Assembly: GCA_017994935.1 (NCBI GenBank)
Contig: JAGOJU010000027.1
Location: forward strand, 1 to 41,518
Direction: 5' to 3'
DNA from: Opitutaceae bacterium
Lineage (GTDB): Bacteria; Verrucomicrobiota; Verrucomicrobiia; Opitutales; Opitutaceae
DNA length: 41,518 nt
Positions 18,499-27,159 of the stretch are shown piece by piece. The notes under the pieces were generated by a model. It worked only from the letters and a program-made list of their open reading frames with translations, ran no database searches and was not told where the DNA came from. A program made the translations under genes and the position numbers. Every line of letters begins with the position of its first letter. The first letter of the stretch is position 1.

Positions 18499-20403
18499 AT
18501 GCCCACTACTCCCATGAAAGCCTCAAAGCCCTACGCACACTGGATCGCTCGCACGCGCGAGATGCTCGATCCCCTGGCCGCGCTCATGCGTCCGGGCGCG
18601 GCGGATCTTCCGATTCACGGACTGCCGAGCGATCATGATGCCCAGGCAGACCGCCTGGAAAGCTTTGCGCGTCCGCTGGTGGTTGCAGCCTTCTACCTCC
18701 AAAGCGACTCCGCCAAGGATCCCACTGGGGACTCCGATGCTTTCCGTGCACGGATCGCGCTCTGGTTTCGCGAAGGTCTGGTCGCCGGTTCTCGGATCGG
18801 TGGCGCGCACTATTGGGGACCCGACGCGAGCTACCATCAGCACCATGTTGAGATGGGCCTCATGGCCATCGCCCTCCAGATCGCCCCGCAGCAGTTGTGG
18901 GATCCTCTCACCCATGAGGAAAAAAAGCAGGTCGCCTCGTGGTTCGCCACCTGCCGCGGCAGCGGAATCGTGAACAACAACCACCTGTTCATGTCGGTGC
19001 ACATCCTCGAGTTCCTTGCGAAGGTCGGCCATGCCCGCCGCACCGACCGCGCCGTGATCGTGGCACACCTGAACCAGCTTGAAACCATGCACCGCGGCGG
19101 TGGCTGGTTCGAGGACGGCATCAACCAGGCCTACGATCACTACAACGCCTACGCGTTCTATTTCTACGGCCTCTGGTGGGCGCGGTTGCACGGGAAGGCC
19201 GACCCCGTCCGCGCCCAGCGCTGGCGTGACTGGGCCCGACTCTTTGTCGACGACTACCAGCACTTCTTCGCGGCCAGCGGCGAACATCCCGCCTTCGGAC
19301 GTTCGATCACCTACCGTTTCAACGCGATCAATGTCTTCGGCCTCGCCGTTGCAGAAAACGCCACCTCGATCGCGCCCGGACTCCTGCGCCGGCTCTGCAC
19401 GCGCAACCTCGATTTTTTTCTCAGCCGCCCCATCACCCAGGATCAGGGATGCCTTGCCTTCGGTTTCACCGACAGGTTCGACGCCATCGTCGAGCCCTAC
19501 TCCTGCGCGGGCTCGGTCTACTGGTGCGCCAAGGGGCTCACTCCGCTCCTGCTTCCTCCGTCACACGCCTTCTGGACCGCGGACGAGGAGCCGATCCCTG
19601 CGGAAAAGGGCGACTTCGTCCGCGCCATTCCGTCTGCCGGACTCCTGGTGCGCGGGGTTTCAGGTGAAGTCGAAATCCTCAACAGCGGTTCGATGGTTTC
19701 CAACACCCAGACCCGGTACGGTCCGTGGAAATGGAGCAAGGTCGCCTACCGCACAGGCACCGGGTTCTGCTACGCGTTTCCTCCGAGCGAGACCTATTCC
19801 TTCGACAACGCCCTCACCCAGCAGCTCGACAACGGAAAAATCTACGGACGGCATTCCACGGTGACAGTCGAAATGGATCACGAGCACATCGGCTACAGTT
19901 ACAACCTCGGCTTCAAGGTCGGCCAGGTGAACACGTCGGTGGAGACCTATGTCTGGTGGCGCGCAGGCTGGCTCCTTCATTTGCATCTCATCGAGGCGCG
20001 TCAGCCCGCCGTGTTCCGTCTCGGTGGCTTCGCACTGCCACTGCCAAATCCCCACGTCGAACGATCCGATCCCGGACCCGTGCTCTCCGCATGGTCCGAC
20101 GATCGCCGCGGCACCGTTTTTCAGTCGCTTATCCCGGGCACAACCCCCGAATGGGAAACGCGGCTCACGGATGACAAACCGCGCACCCACGTGATGGCGC
20201 CGTACCATGCCACTCCCCTGCTCCGGACTTCGCGTCGCGAGACCCGCTTTGCCCTCGCCGCACTGAGCTGGTGCGGAACCGACCCGAAGGCTGCATTGCC
20301 ATGGTCCGTCGATCGCAACGACGCCGGTCACTGGAAACTCTCACACGCTTCACTCGGCACCTGGGAAATCCAACACTGGTCACTCCCCGCACTTGCAACA
20401 TGA
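18499..20403 (+). CDS. DUF2264 family protein, probable sugar-chain processing enzyme
   Basis: A 634-aa protein without a signal peptide, so probably cytosolic. It matches what I know of DUF2264: an N-terminal helical, (alpha/alpha)-toroid-like half with LESFARPLVVAAFYL, NNNHLFMSVHILEFL and GGGWFEDGINQAYDHYNAYAF, then a beta-rich C-terminal half. The many conserved Trp, His, Tyr and acidic residues in the toroid fit glycan binding. The family is not well characterised, so I give no reaction. Its stop overlaps the start of the secreted lyase gene (ATGA, 20400-20403). That coupling and the neighbours suggest it acts on oligosaccharides released by the lyase. Its membership is likely; its role is inferred. 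Confidence 0.82.
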   Translation: MPTTPMKASKPYAHWIARTREMLDPLAALMRPGAADLPIHGLPSDHDAQADRLESFARPLVVAAFYLQSDSAKDPTGDSDAFRARIALWFREGLVAGSRIGGAHYWGPDASYHQHHVEMGLMAIALQIAPQQLWDPLTHEEKKQVASWFATCRGSGIVNNNHLFMSVHILEFLAKVGHARRTDRAVIVAHLNQLETMHRGGGWFEDGINQAYDHYNAYAFYFYGLWWARLHGKADPVRAQRWRDWARLFVDDYQHFFAASGEHPAFGRSITYRFNAINVFGLAVAENATSIAPGLLRRLCTRNLDFFLSRPITQDQGCLAFGFTDRFDAIVEPYSCAGSVYWCAKGLTPLLLPPSHAFWTADEEPIPAEKGDFVRAIPSAGLLVRGVSGEVEILNSGSMVSNTQTRYGPWKWSKVAYRTGTGFCYAFPPSETYSFDNALTQQLDNGKIYGRHSTVTVEMDHEHIGYSYNLGFKVGQVNTSVETYVWWRAGWLLHLHLIEARQPAVFRLGGFALPLPNPHVERSDPGPVLSAWSDDRRGTVFQSLIPGTTPEWETRLTDDKPRTHVMAPYHATPLLRTSRRETRFALAALSWCGTDPKAALPWSVDRNDAGHWKLSHASLGTWEIQHWSLPALAT

Positions 20404-22571
20404 AGTCTTTCTCCTCCTTCCGGCGTCACGCGCTCATTTGGCTTGCGCTTGCGGGCGCCCTCAACGCGGCTCCCTCCATCGGGAAACCACTGCCGACCGC
20501 CACCCCCGACGACCCGTCGTTCCGGTACGTGCCGACAAGGGCACCGCGCACCAATGTGCTCGCCGGCCGGCAGGACGCCTTCAAGGCCTACCTCACGACT
20601 GGAGCCGGCGCCGCGGCCTTCGCAAAGATCAAGGCGGATTTCGACAGTTCCTTCCTCGCACTTCCTTTTCCCAAGGAACCCCTTACCTACGGCGATCCAA
20701 GCCCGAGGAAACGCGACAGCGACAAGGCCGATCTCTGGCGCAAGGACCAGGATGTCTGTGGTGTCGTCTCAGGCGTGGCCGAAGCGGCGACCTATCTCTG
20801 GAAGGTGACAGGCGAGCCGCGCTATCTGGAGAAGGCGAAGCTTTTCCTGCTTGAGACGTGCAAATGGAGCCTCGATCCGTCCGGCTGGCCAAAGGGTCCC
20901 TCGCTGGGAGCGACCGACATCACCTACAACGACGAAGCGCACTTCCGTCTCTGGAGAAAACTGCCCGAGGTGTTCGACCAGATCCGGGACCAGCTCTCTC
21001 CCGCGGAACGCGCAGCGGTCATCGCCCACTTTCGCGAGCGCGGCAGACGCTCGGTCGAATGGATTGAACGGGAGGGCAACATCTCCAGGACGGTCCGGAA
21101 CTCCCTCGCGGTCACGCCATCGAGCCATCCCATCCGCTTCATGCCCATGACCGCCCTCGCCGGTCTCGCCCTCTGGGACGACATTCCGGAGGCACGCAAC
21201 TGGTGGGCGTATGCCTACGCGTTCTATCGCGATCGTTTCCCGCCCTGGGGAGGCGACGAGGGTGGATGGGCCGAGGGTCCCGCCTACTGGCGCGGCAATA
21301 TCGAACACGCGCTTTTCCAGGACACCCTGCTCGCCATCGGCGATCCGTCGGCCTACCAGTCGCCCTACTGGAAGAATCACGGGTATTTCCAGGTCTACAA
21401 CGTGCAGCCCTATCTTGCATCGGGCTTCGGCGACTTCTCCAACGCGGGCAAATTCAACCTCGAGCCGGCGGTTGCGGAATATCTCACACATGTCGCACGC
21501 GTGACACAGGACGGCTACCTGCTCTCCTTTGCCCAGCTCTGCACGGACAAACGCCCGTCACCCGCCGAACGCGGCCTCGAGGGACTCGACCGCATCTATC
21601 CCACCTCCGCGGAATTTCTCGTGCGCAACTTCATCGCCTCGTCCCTGCCGATGCCAACACCGCGTCCGCTGTCGGATCTTCCGCCCGAGCGCTACTTCAG
21701 CGACATCGGCTGGGTTTCCCTGCACAGCGCGCTGGGTGAACCGGAGCGCGATATCCACATCACATTCGTGTCGTCCCCCTACGGCAGCTTCAGCCACAGT
21801 CACGCGCACCAAGACGCCTTCGTCCTGAACGCCTTCGGCGAAAACCTCGCGATCGCATCCGGCTACCGTGAATTCCACAACTCACCTCACCACGACCAGT
21901 GGACGCGTCAAACGAAGTCGAAGAACGCCCTCCTGATCGACGGCATCGGACAGAAGCCCCAGGACAAGAACGCCACGGGTCGCATCACCCGTTTCCAGAC
22001 AGAGAAGCGTTTCGTACTTTCCAGCGGTGACGCCACCCCGGCCTACGCGCTCGCCCAGCCCAAGGGTCGCGTGAAGCGCGTGACCCGTGATCTCCTCTTT
22101 GTCGACCACCGCTACGTCGTGATCCGCGACGTCGTGTCGCTGGAGACACCCGGCAGACTCAGCTGGCTGCTGCATGCCGAGAGTTCGCTCGACTGGAACA
22201 GTCGCTCGCAGACAGCCCTTATCCGATCCGGGAAAGCCACCCTCACCACCCAGCTCGTCGCACCCGACGGCGGAAAGTGGACAGGGACAGTGACCGACAG
22301 GTTCACCACACCGGTCGATCCCAAGTACTCTCGAGGAAATGCCGCCGCGAGCTATTCCTCAGGTTCGAAGTGGAGCGAACAGAAACACTTCTCCGCCGAG
22401 TCGCCCAAGGCCGCCCGCGAGCACCTTCTGTTCGCGGTGCTCTGGCCCGAAGCCGGCACGCCCGGCAATATGCTCAAGGCTTCATGGAAGGACGACTCGC
22501 TCGAAGTTCACCGCCCCGACGGCCGCACCGACATTGTCCAGCTCACGGACGATGTCGTGAGCGTTCGTTAG
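20400..22571 (+). CDS. Secreted heparinase II/III-like polysaccharide lyase
   Basis: A 723-aa protein. MKSFSSFRRH plus the hydrophobic ALIWLALAGALNA is a signal peptide. The N-terminal half is an alginate-lyase-like toroid (NDEAHFRLWRKLPEV, RTVRNSLAVTPSSHP, GGDEGGWAEGPAYW). The C-terminal half is a heparinase II/III beta-sandwich with the His cluster SHSHAHQD (H466, H468, H470, D472) and NALLIDGIGQ. Such enzymes cut uronic-acid polysaccharides (alginate, heparin/chondroitin type, ulvan-like) by beta-elimination. It is the last plus-strand gene of the locus. Its stop lies 2 bases from that of the convergent glyoxalase-type gene. Which glycan it cuts is not decidable here. Confidence 0.87.
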   Translation: MKSFSSFRRHALIWLALAGALNAAPSIGKPLPTATPDDPSFRYVPTRAPRTNVLAGRQDAFKAYLTTGAGAAAFAKIKADFDSSFLALPFPKEPLTYGDPSPRKRDSDKADLWRKDQDVCGVVSGVAEAATYLWKVTGEPRYLEKAKLFLLETCKWSLDPSGWPKGPSLGATDITYNDEAHFRLWRKLPEVFDQIRDQLSPAERAAVIAHFRERGRRSVEWIEREGNISRTVRNSLAVTPSSHPIRFMPMTALAGLALWDDIPEARNWWAYAYAFYRDRFPPWGGDEGGWAEGPAYWRGNIEHALFQDTLLAIGDPSAYQSPYWKNHGYFQVYNVQPYLASGFGDFSNAGKFNLEPAVAEYLTHVARVTQDGYLLSFAQLCTDKRPSPAERGLEGLDRIYPTSAEFLVRNFIASSLPMPTPRPLSDLPPERYFSDIGWVSLHSALGEPERDIHITFVSSPYGSFSHSHAHQDAFVLNAFGENLAIASGYREFHNSPHHDQWTRQTKSKNALLIDGIGQKPQDKNATGRITRFQTEKRFVLSSGDATPAYALAQPKGRVKRVTRDLLFVDHRYVVIRDVVSLETPGRLSWLLHAESSLDWNSRSQTALIRSGKATLTTQLVAPDGGKWTGTVTDRFTTPVDPKYSRGNAAASYSSGSKWSEQKHFSAESPKAAREHLLFAVLWPEAGTPGNMLKASWKDDSLEVHRPDGRTDIVQLTDDVVSVR

Positions 22572-22573
22572 CC

Positions 22574-22960
22574 TCACCGGGCCTTCTGGATGAGCTCGAT
22601 CTCGTAGCCTTCGGGCGCGTCGATGAACGCGATCACGGATCCACTGCCTGTCCGGGTGGGTCCATCGCTGAGGGCATGGCCGCGGGCCTTCGCTTCCGCG
22701 GCAAAAGCCTCAAGATCCTCCACCTCGAAAGCGAGGTGCATCAGGTCGGGCTGCACCTGAACACTCGGGGCACCCGGAGGCATCTGGCAGATCTCGATCT
22801 CCTCATCGCTGTTGGGCACCGCGATGAACGCCAGCTCCGCTCCGCGCGGCGACGTGTTTCGCCGCGATACCTTCAGGCCGAGCGCGTCCTGGTAAAACTT
22901 GAGGGTGCGCTCGAGATCATTCACGCGCATCCGGGTATGTAGAAATTTCTTGATGCCCAT
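22574..22960 (-). CDS. Glyoxalase/VOC-family protein (lactoylglutathione lyase-like)
   Basis: A 128-aa protein from the ATG at 22960 with two betaalphabetabetabeta modules. Metal ligand positions match glyoxalase I: H8 (FLHTRMRV), E56 (EEIEICQ), H75 (LMHLAFEV) and E122 (EGYEIELI). The NDLERTLKFYQDALGL segment is typical. Glyoxalase I isomerises the glutathione adduct of methylglyoxal, but VOC proteins also act as dioxygenases or epimerases. The frame is open upstream to 23011, but the upstream residues lack family character. It lies 63 bases after the VWA-like gene and may be read from that operon. Confidence 0.88.
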   Translation of the reverse strand: MGIKKFLHTRMRVNDLERTLKFYQDALGLKVSRRNTSPRGAELAFIAVPNSDEEIEICQMPPGAPSVQVQPDLMHLAFEVEDLEAFAAEAKARGHALSDGPTRTGSGSVIAFIDAPEGYEIELIQKAR

Positions 22961-23023
22961 GCCTGCAATGAACCGTTCCCAAATCCTTTTCGCAAGCCTT
23001 CGGTCAATCACTCGTCACGAACC

Positions 23024-24502
23024 TCAAGGGCCGCCTGCGCGTCGCTCGGTCTTTGTTTTCGTGGTCAGGTCCTCGAGTCGCCTTTCCGTCAGCAATTCGA
23101 ATTTTCCCCCATTGCGCCGCGTCAGGGCCGTAAGGTTCTCAATCGGTTCCGACGGCCTCTCGGTTGGTCCCACAAACAGGAAGGCATTCACCGTCGCGCG
23201 CTCCCGCAGCAGCGCAGCCTGCAACCGGGCAATGTAGGCGAGAACCGAGGAGAACCCGGCCTTTTCATAATGGCTCACACCGAGCTCCCAGATGGGTTTG
23301 CCGTGCTCGTCCGCCCATCCTTCCGTGTCGAGTTCGAGCGTGAAACCATCGCGTTTCAACTCCGCCTGAAAATCAGGCAGGAAGACGCGTTTGGTATCCG
23401 TCACAATGTACGGGCTCCTTCCCTGGCTCCTGAGGGTGGCGTTGATTTCCGCGAGTTCACCTCGCGCCTTCGCGAGCGCCCGGTTGCGCGCCTCGGCCAC
23501 CGATTCCGGGTCAATGCCCGCCCGCTTCAACTGCTCCTTCCGGCGATCGTTCCGCTGTTCCAGCAGGCTCATGCGCTCCTCCGAACGCGCCTTGAGCGCC
23601 GTCGCCGCGCTTCCCGCGATCAGGAAGAGGGTCTCCGGCTTCATCTCCAGCGCAGCCCGCGTGGCCTTTGTCCAGTTGGGAACCATGAGCGACGCGTCCA
23701 ACCCGAGCCCGGCAGGGGGACGCTCGCGCCAGGGGCGATGATTTCCCGCAGAGTGCGTGCCGAGCCGTGAGGGATCGGTATTCACGGGCTTCATCCAGGC
23801 AAAGAACGCCTCCTTGTTCGCAAGCGTCGCAGGGACCAGCCCGGGTTGAAACAGATTCAGATCGCCCGTGGCTCCTCCATACAGCACCACCCCGAACTCC
23901 GCACCCGGTGGCAGCCGCGATACAAGCCGGATCATTTCCTCCCTGATGATTCCGAAGGCCTTGAAGCCTCCCTTGCGGATGTCCATGAGGTCCTTGCTCA
24001 CATCAACCACAAACGCGACCCTGCTCATCCGCTGGTCGGTCATGCCGAGGAAGGTCAGTGAAACAAACCCCTTTCCGCCAAGGCCCGTGCTCCCCAACGC
24101 AGTGGCCAGACCCGATCCACCTCCAAGCCCCACACCCGCACCCGCTCCCGCAAAACCTCCGGCAAAAAGCGATGAACCGGCCAGCGGCAGCTCCTGCAGG
24201 GCCGGAAGGGTGAGCGCCCGGGCTGAGCTCGAAAGTATCCGGTTCATTGATACGGGTGACGCCGACGCTGAGCCTCCGCCGCGACGGGCCACCTGGATGC
24301 GGTGCTCGATCTCCCGCGCCGCCTCGGTCGTCGCGGGACGCTGCGAGGCCTCGAATCCCCGCCTTTCTCCCTCCCGCGTCTCCTTCACCACATAGACAGC
24401 CGCCCCGCCAAGGATCACGCCGTGAACCAGCACGCTGCACAGAAACGGCAGGTTTCGCCATGGCTTTGACAGTGCCCTTCCCAGCTTCCCTCCAGACATC
24501 AT
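23024..24502 (-). CDS. TonB/TolA-like anchored protein with VWA-like domain
   Basis: A 492-aa protein. A basic cytosolic tail (K7, R9, K13, R16) is followed by a single helix (about residues 18-38) that includes S23-x3-H27, the Ser/His spacing of TonB and TolA that contacts ExbB/ExbD-type motors. A charged linker, a Gly/Ala-rich stretch (113-146) and a VWA-like domain from about residue 158 come next. Its metal-site loop is D167-V-S169-K-D171, so it differs from the usual DxSxS. The C-terminal third contains a long Arg/Glu-rich helix (about 300-350) and a further alpha/beta part. ATGA overlap with the ExbD gene (24502-24499) makes coexpression likely. The role as a force-transmitting partner is inferred; no true TonB domain is seen. 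Confidence 0.72.
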   Translation of the reverse strand: MMSGGKLGRALSKPWRNLPFLCSVLVHGVILGGAAVYVVKETREGERRGFEASQRPATTEAAREIEHRIQVARRGGGSASASPVSMNRILSSSARALTLPALQELPLAGSSLFAGGFAGAGAGVGLGGGSGLATALGSTGLGGKGFVSLTFLGMTDQRMSRVAFVVDVSKDLMDIRKGGFKAFGIIREEMIRLVSRLPPGAEFGVVLYGGATGDLNLFQPGLVPATLANKEAFFAWMKPVNTDPSRLGTHSAGNHRPWRERPPAGLGLDASLMVPNWTKATRAALEMKPETLFLIAGSAATALKARSEERMSLLEQRNDRRKEQLKRAGIDPESVAEARNRALAKARGELAEINATLRSQGRSPYIVTDTKRVFLPDFQAELKRDGFTLELDTEGWADEHGKPIWELGVSHYEKAGFSSVLAYIARLQAALLRERATVNAFLFVGPTERPSEPIENLTALTRRNGGKFELLTERRLEDLTTKTKTERRAGGP

Positions 24503-24942
24503 GGCTCTTTCTCCGTGGTGAAGCTGACGTCGGAGATGCCGGCCGCCGCGAGCGCATTCAGGACGTCAATCGTGCGCGAATAGCGGGAGTCAGGGTGGCT
24601 GATCAGGGTGACGACGAGACGGGACTTTGCGGCATCGCTGCTTGCCTTGAGCCGGATCATGGTCGCCGTGAGCGACGGCAGCCCCGACGCGCCGTCCGCG
24701 TCATAGAGCTCCTCGTTCAGTGTCACTCCACCCGCCTCATCCACATGGAGGATCTGCTCATCGAAAAACTCCGTGGATTCCTGGGTCGTCGCCTGTCCAG
24801 GCAGCCGTGTCCTCAGGATCTGCTCGATCCTTATCTGGGCGGCCAGTGCCATGAAAAATACCAGAATGACAAAGACGACGTCGATCATCGGAGCGATCTG
24901 GAAACCGGCATCGGCATTGACCGGAGAGTGCGTGATGCGCAT
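24499..24942 (-). CDS. ExbD/TolR-family protein (second)
   Basis: A 147-aa ExbD-type protein. One N-terminal helix (about residues 17-39) contains PMIDVVFVILVFFM, with D21 the proton-pathway aspartate. The periplasmic domain ends with SRYSRTIDVLNALAAAGI, as in the family. It starts 10 bases after the first ExbD gene and overlaps the start of the VWA-like gene. I chose the ATG at 24942 because the upstream frame to 25020 lies inside the other ExbD gene. It would share a hexameric ExbB channel with the first ExbD. Confidence 0.9.
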   Translation of the reverse strand: MRITHSPVNADAGFQIAPMIDVVFVILVFFMALAAQIRIEQILRTRLPGQATTQESTEFFDEQILHVDEAGGVTLNEELYDADGASGLPSLTATMIRLKASSDAAKSRLVVTLISHPDSRYSRTIDVLNALAAAGISDVSFTTEKEP

Positions 24943-24952
24943 GGCCGTGAGC

Positions 24953-25375
24953 TCACCGCCGGACGGCAGCGAAGTTGATGTCCAGCACTCCTGCCTCCGC
25001 AGCCGCTTCCACCACCGCATTCACGAACCGCACAGGCGTCATCCCGTCGCCCCGAATCAGCACACGGATCGTCGGATCAAGCGCGACCCGTCGGCTCAGT
25101 TCAGGAATCAGCCCGGCTGGTTCAACCGTTCGCTCCTCGAAGGTGGTCACAGCCACCTGGTCGCGTGCATTCCACGCAACATTGAAGACGAGTTCACCCA
25201 GTGAATCCTCCTTCGCCGCCGCATCCGCTGCGACCGGCAGCTCTATTGATGGATCGTAGCGGTTCACAGCGGTCGAGGCGATGCTCATGAAAAAGATCAG
25301 GAGCACCAGGAGAACATCGATCATCGGGGCGATCTGAAATTCGGGGTCGCCCTCCCCTCCCGCAGCCGAAGTCAT
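24953..25375 (-). CDS. ExbD/TolR-family protein (first)
   Basis: A 140-aa ExbD-type protein. One helix (about residues 16-36) has PMIDVLLVLLIFFM, with D20 in the proton-pathway position. The periplasmic domain includes IRVLIRGDGMTPVRFVNAVVEAA. A GTG at 25402 is in frame and would shorten the gap to the ExbB gene to 8 bases; the ATG at 25375 gives the usual short cytosolic N-terminus. It is distinct in sequence from the second ExbD, so the two are paralogs and not a recent duplicate. Confidence 0.9.
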   Translation of the reverse strand: MTSAAGGEGDPEFQIAPMIDVLLVLLIFFMSIASTAVNRYDPSIELPVAADAAAKEDSLGELVFNVAWNARDQVAVTTFEERTVEPAGLIPELSRRVALDPTIRVLIRGDGMTPVRFVNAVVEAAAEAGVLDINFAAVRR

Positions 25376-25410
25376 CGTGAATTCACCGGTCTCATTCCAC
25401 ACCAGAGAAC

Positions 25411-26250
25411 TCAGGTAACCTCGAAGGCGCCCTCCGCGGATTTCGGCTGGGTCTCTGAGATCTTATCACGCGCAGCCCAGACCGGACGTGCCGCGCAGGG
25501 TTCGGCTCCCGCAAGGGAACGTCCTGCAAAGTCCTCGTACGGAAAATTCCTGAACAACTCGGCGATCGTGAACCCCACCTCCTGGAAACGATGCCCGATG
25601 CGGTTTCGGAGCAGGTAGTGGAAGACGAATGCGGGGATGGCGACAATCAATCCGCCCGCCGTGGCATGAAGCACGTGGCCGATCGCACCGGAAAGTCGCG
25701 ACGGATCCGCAGCCCCTGCCTGCCCCATCAGCGCAAACGCATCGATCATTCCGAGAACAGTTCCTGCCAGGCCCACCATCGGCGCAATGACGCCGATGAC
25801 TGAAAGGTAGGATATCTTCGTCTGAAACCTGCTGTTGCTGCCCGCCAGCGAACCCGCCACCGCATCCTCCGCCGGTTTCATCCCCGCGCCGCCATGCCTG
25901 AGCGCCGCCCCCACGGCCTCGCAGAATGCACTGCGCGCCGTGCTGCAATGGTCGAGCGCAGCCTGGTAGTCCCCCCGCGAAAAGCACTCCTTCACCCGGG
26001 CGAGATCCGCCGGCGGGAGGAGGCGTCGTGCCCAGCTTTTCTGGTACAGGTCGATCACAAGCCAGACGACCAGCAGCGAGCAGCCCACGAGGAACCATAT
26101 CGCGGGAAGATTGAGCTCCTGAAGCAGCGTTCGCTTCACCACCGTGGCCACCTCCGCACCGGCTGCCTGGGCCTCCAGGCGCGCGGCAGCCGCAATCGCG
26201 AAAGTCAGGGCCAGGAGATTTCGAATCCGAAGGAGGAATTCCGTGATCAT
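25411..26250 (-). CDS. ExbB/TolQ/MotA-type proton channel protein
   Basis: A 279-aa protein. An N-terminal hydrophobic stretch (about residues 8-26) ending in ARLEAQA could be a signal peptide, as in longer ExbB proteins. A helix at about 50-68 and two long helices, including IGVIAPMVGLAGTVLGMIDAF and ATAGGLIVAIPAFVFHYLL, form the family core with the conserved Gly/Thr positions. With the two ExbD proteins it should form a proton-driven motor. The ATG at 26250 is preferred, since the earlier open frame overlaps the TPR gene end. Confidence 0.92.
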   Translation of the reverse strand: MITEFLLRIRNLLALTFAIAAAARLEAQAAGAEVATVVKRTLLQELNLPAIWFLVGCSLLVVWLVIDLYQKSWARRLLPPADLARVKECFSRGDYQAALDHCSTARSAFCEAVGAALRHGGAGMKPAEDAVAGSLAGSNSRFQTKISYLSVIGVIAPMVGLAGTVLGMIDAFALMGQAGAADPSRLSGAIGHVLHATAGGLIVAIPAFVFHYLLRNRIGHRFQEVGFTIAELFRNFPYEDFAGRSLAGAEPCAARPVWAARDKISETQPKSAEGAFEVT

Positions 26251-26272
26251 GGTTTCGATGGGAGTTGGAAAA

Positions 26273-27142
26273 TCAGAGTCCTGCCTCACGCGCCGCAACC
26301 CGCGCCTCGGGCGATTTCGGATACTGGTCGGTGAGTTCCAGAGCGGCACGTTCCGCACGCCCGGCATCGCCCAGCCGTCTGTAGGCCCGCGCACTGCCCA
26401 GCAGGGCCTTCGGCATCAACGTCGTCGCAGCGGGGTGAAAGGCAGGGACCTGGAGAAAGGACTCCAGCGCTCCCTCCCAATCCGATTCCTGAAGCTTCAG
26501 TTCCCCGCATAGCACCGCCACCTCCGCCTCGAGCGCAGGAGGCAGTGCTGCCTTCAGGAGCGGATCGATCATCCGGCGCGCCTCCGGCCAGCGACGCTCA
26601 TGCAGGGCCACACTTGCAAGGATCAGGCTCGCCGCCTGTCGCGTCGGTTCGTCCGGCGCCCGTTCAAAGAGTTCGCGGGCTGCGTTTCCAATTTCAGAAA
26701 CCCGATTGAGCATCACCAATGCCCTGAGCCTCAACCGTTCCGCCTCGGGCCACCAGGAACCCGGCAGTGTCGCAAAGGGGGCGAACCGAGCGGCGACAGC
26801 CGACGCATCCGCCAGCGCCTGCTCCGCCGCCCCGTTGCTGAGGCTCTCCCGCGCGCGGGAAAGCTCCTCCGGTTCCGGCCAGTCCAGCGACTGGAGCTCA
26901 ACGAGCGGATACCCCACCTCAGCCATGCCGCCGCCTTTCACCTCGATCATGCGCACCAGCTGGTTGCCGCGGACGATCACCGAGTTCGCCGCCAGCACAC
27001 GGCCATCGCGCAACCGGAAATGCTGCGCCCGGCAAACCGGAGCCAGACTCGCGAGGAACACGAACCCGACAATGGCGCCAAGCAGCCGGCCGGCAGTCAG
27101 GATCACACCATACCCCAACACGGGTTGAACTCGATTTCTCAT
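26273..27142 (-). CDS. Periplasmic TPR-type protein (short)
   Basis: A 289-aa protein with an N-terminal signal sequence or anchor (hydrophobic at about residues 20-36, ending CRAQ). A small beta-rich part follows (LRDGRVLAANSVIVRGNQLVRM, about 42-64). From about residue 95 to the end are helical pairs of TPR character (ARESLSNGAAEQALADA, ALLGSARAYRRLGDAGRAERAA). It probably scaffolds other proteins in the periplasm. It sits 17 bases after the long TPR gene and 22 before the ExbB gene. I do not recognise a named family. Confidence 0.75.
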   Translation of the reverse strand: MRNRVQPVLGYGVILTAGRLLGAIVGFVFLASLAPVCRAQHFRLRDGRVLAANSVIVRGNQLVRMIEVKGGGMAEVGYPLVELQSLDWPEPEELSRARESLSNGAAEQALADASAVAARFAPFATLPGSWWPEAERLRLRALVMLNRVSEIGNAARELFERAPDEPTRQAASLILASVALHERRWPEARRMIDPLLKAALPPALEAEVAVLCGELKLQESDWEGALESFLQVPAFHPAATTLMPKALLGSARAYRRLGDAGRAERAALELTDQYPKSPEARVAAREAGL

Positions 27143-27159
27143 GATTCCCTTCCTCCGTT

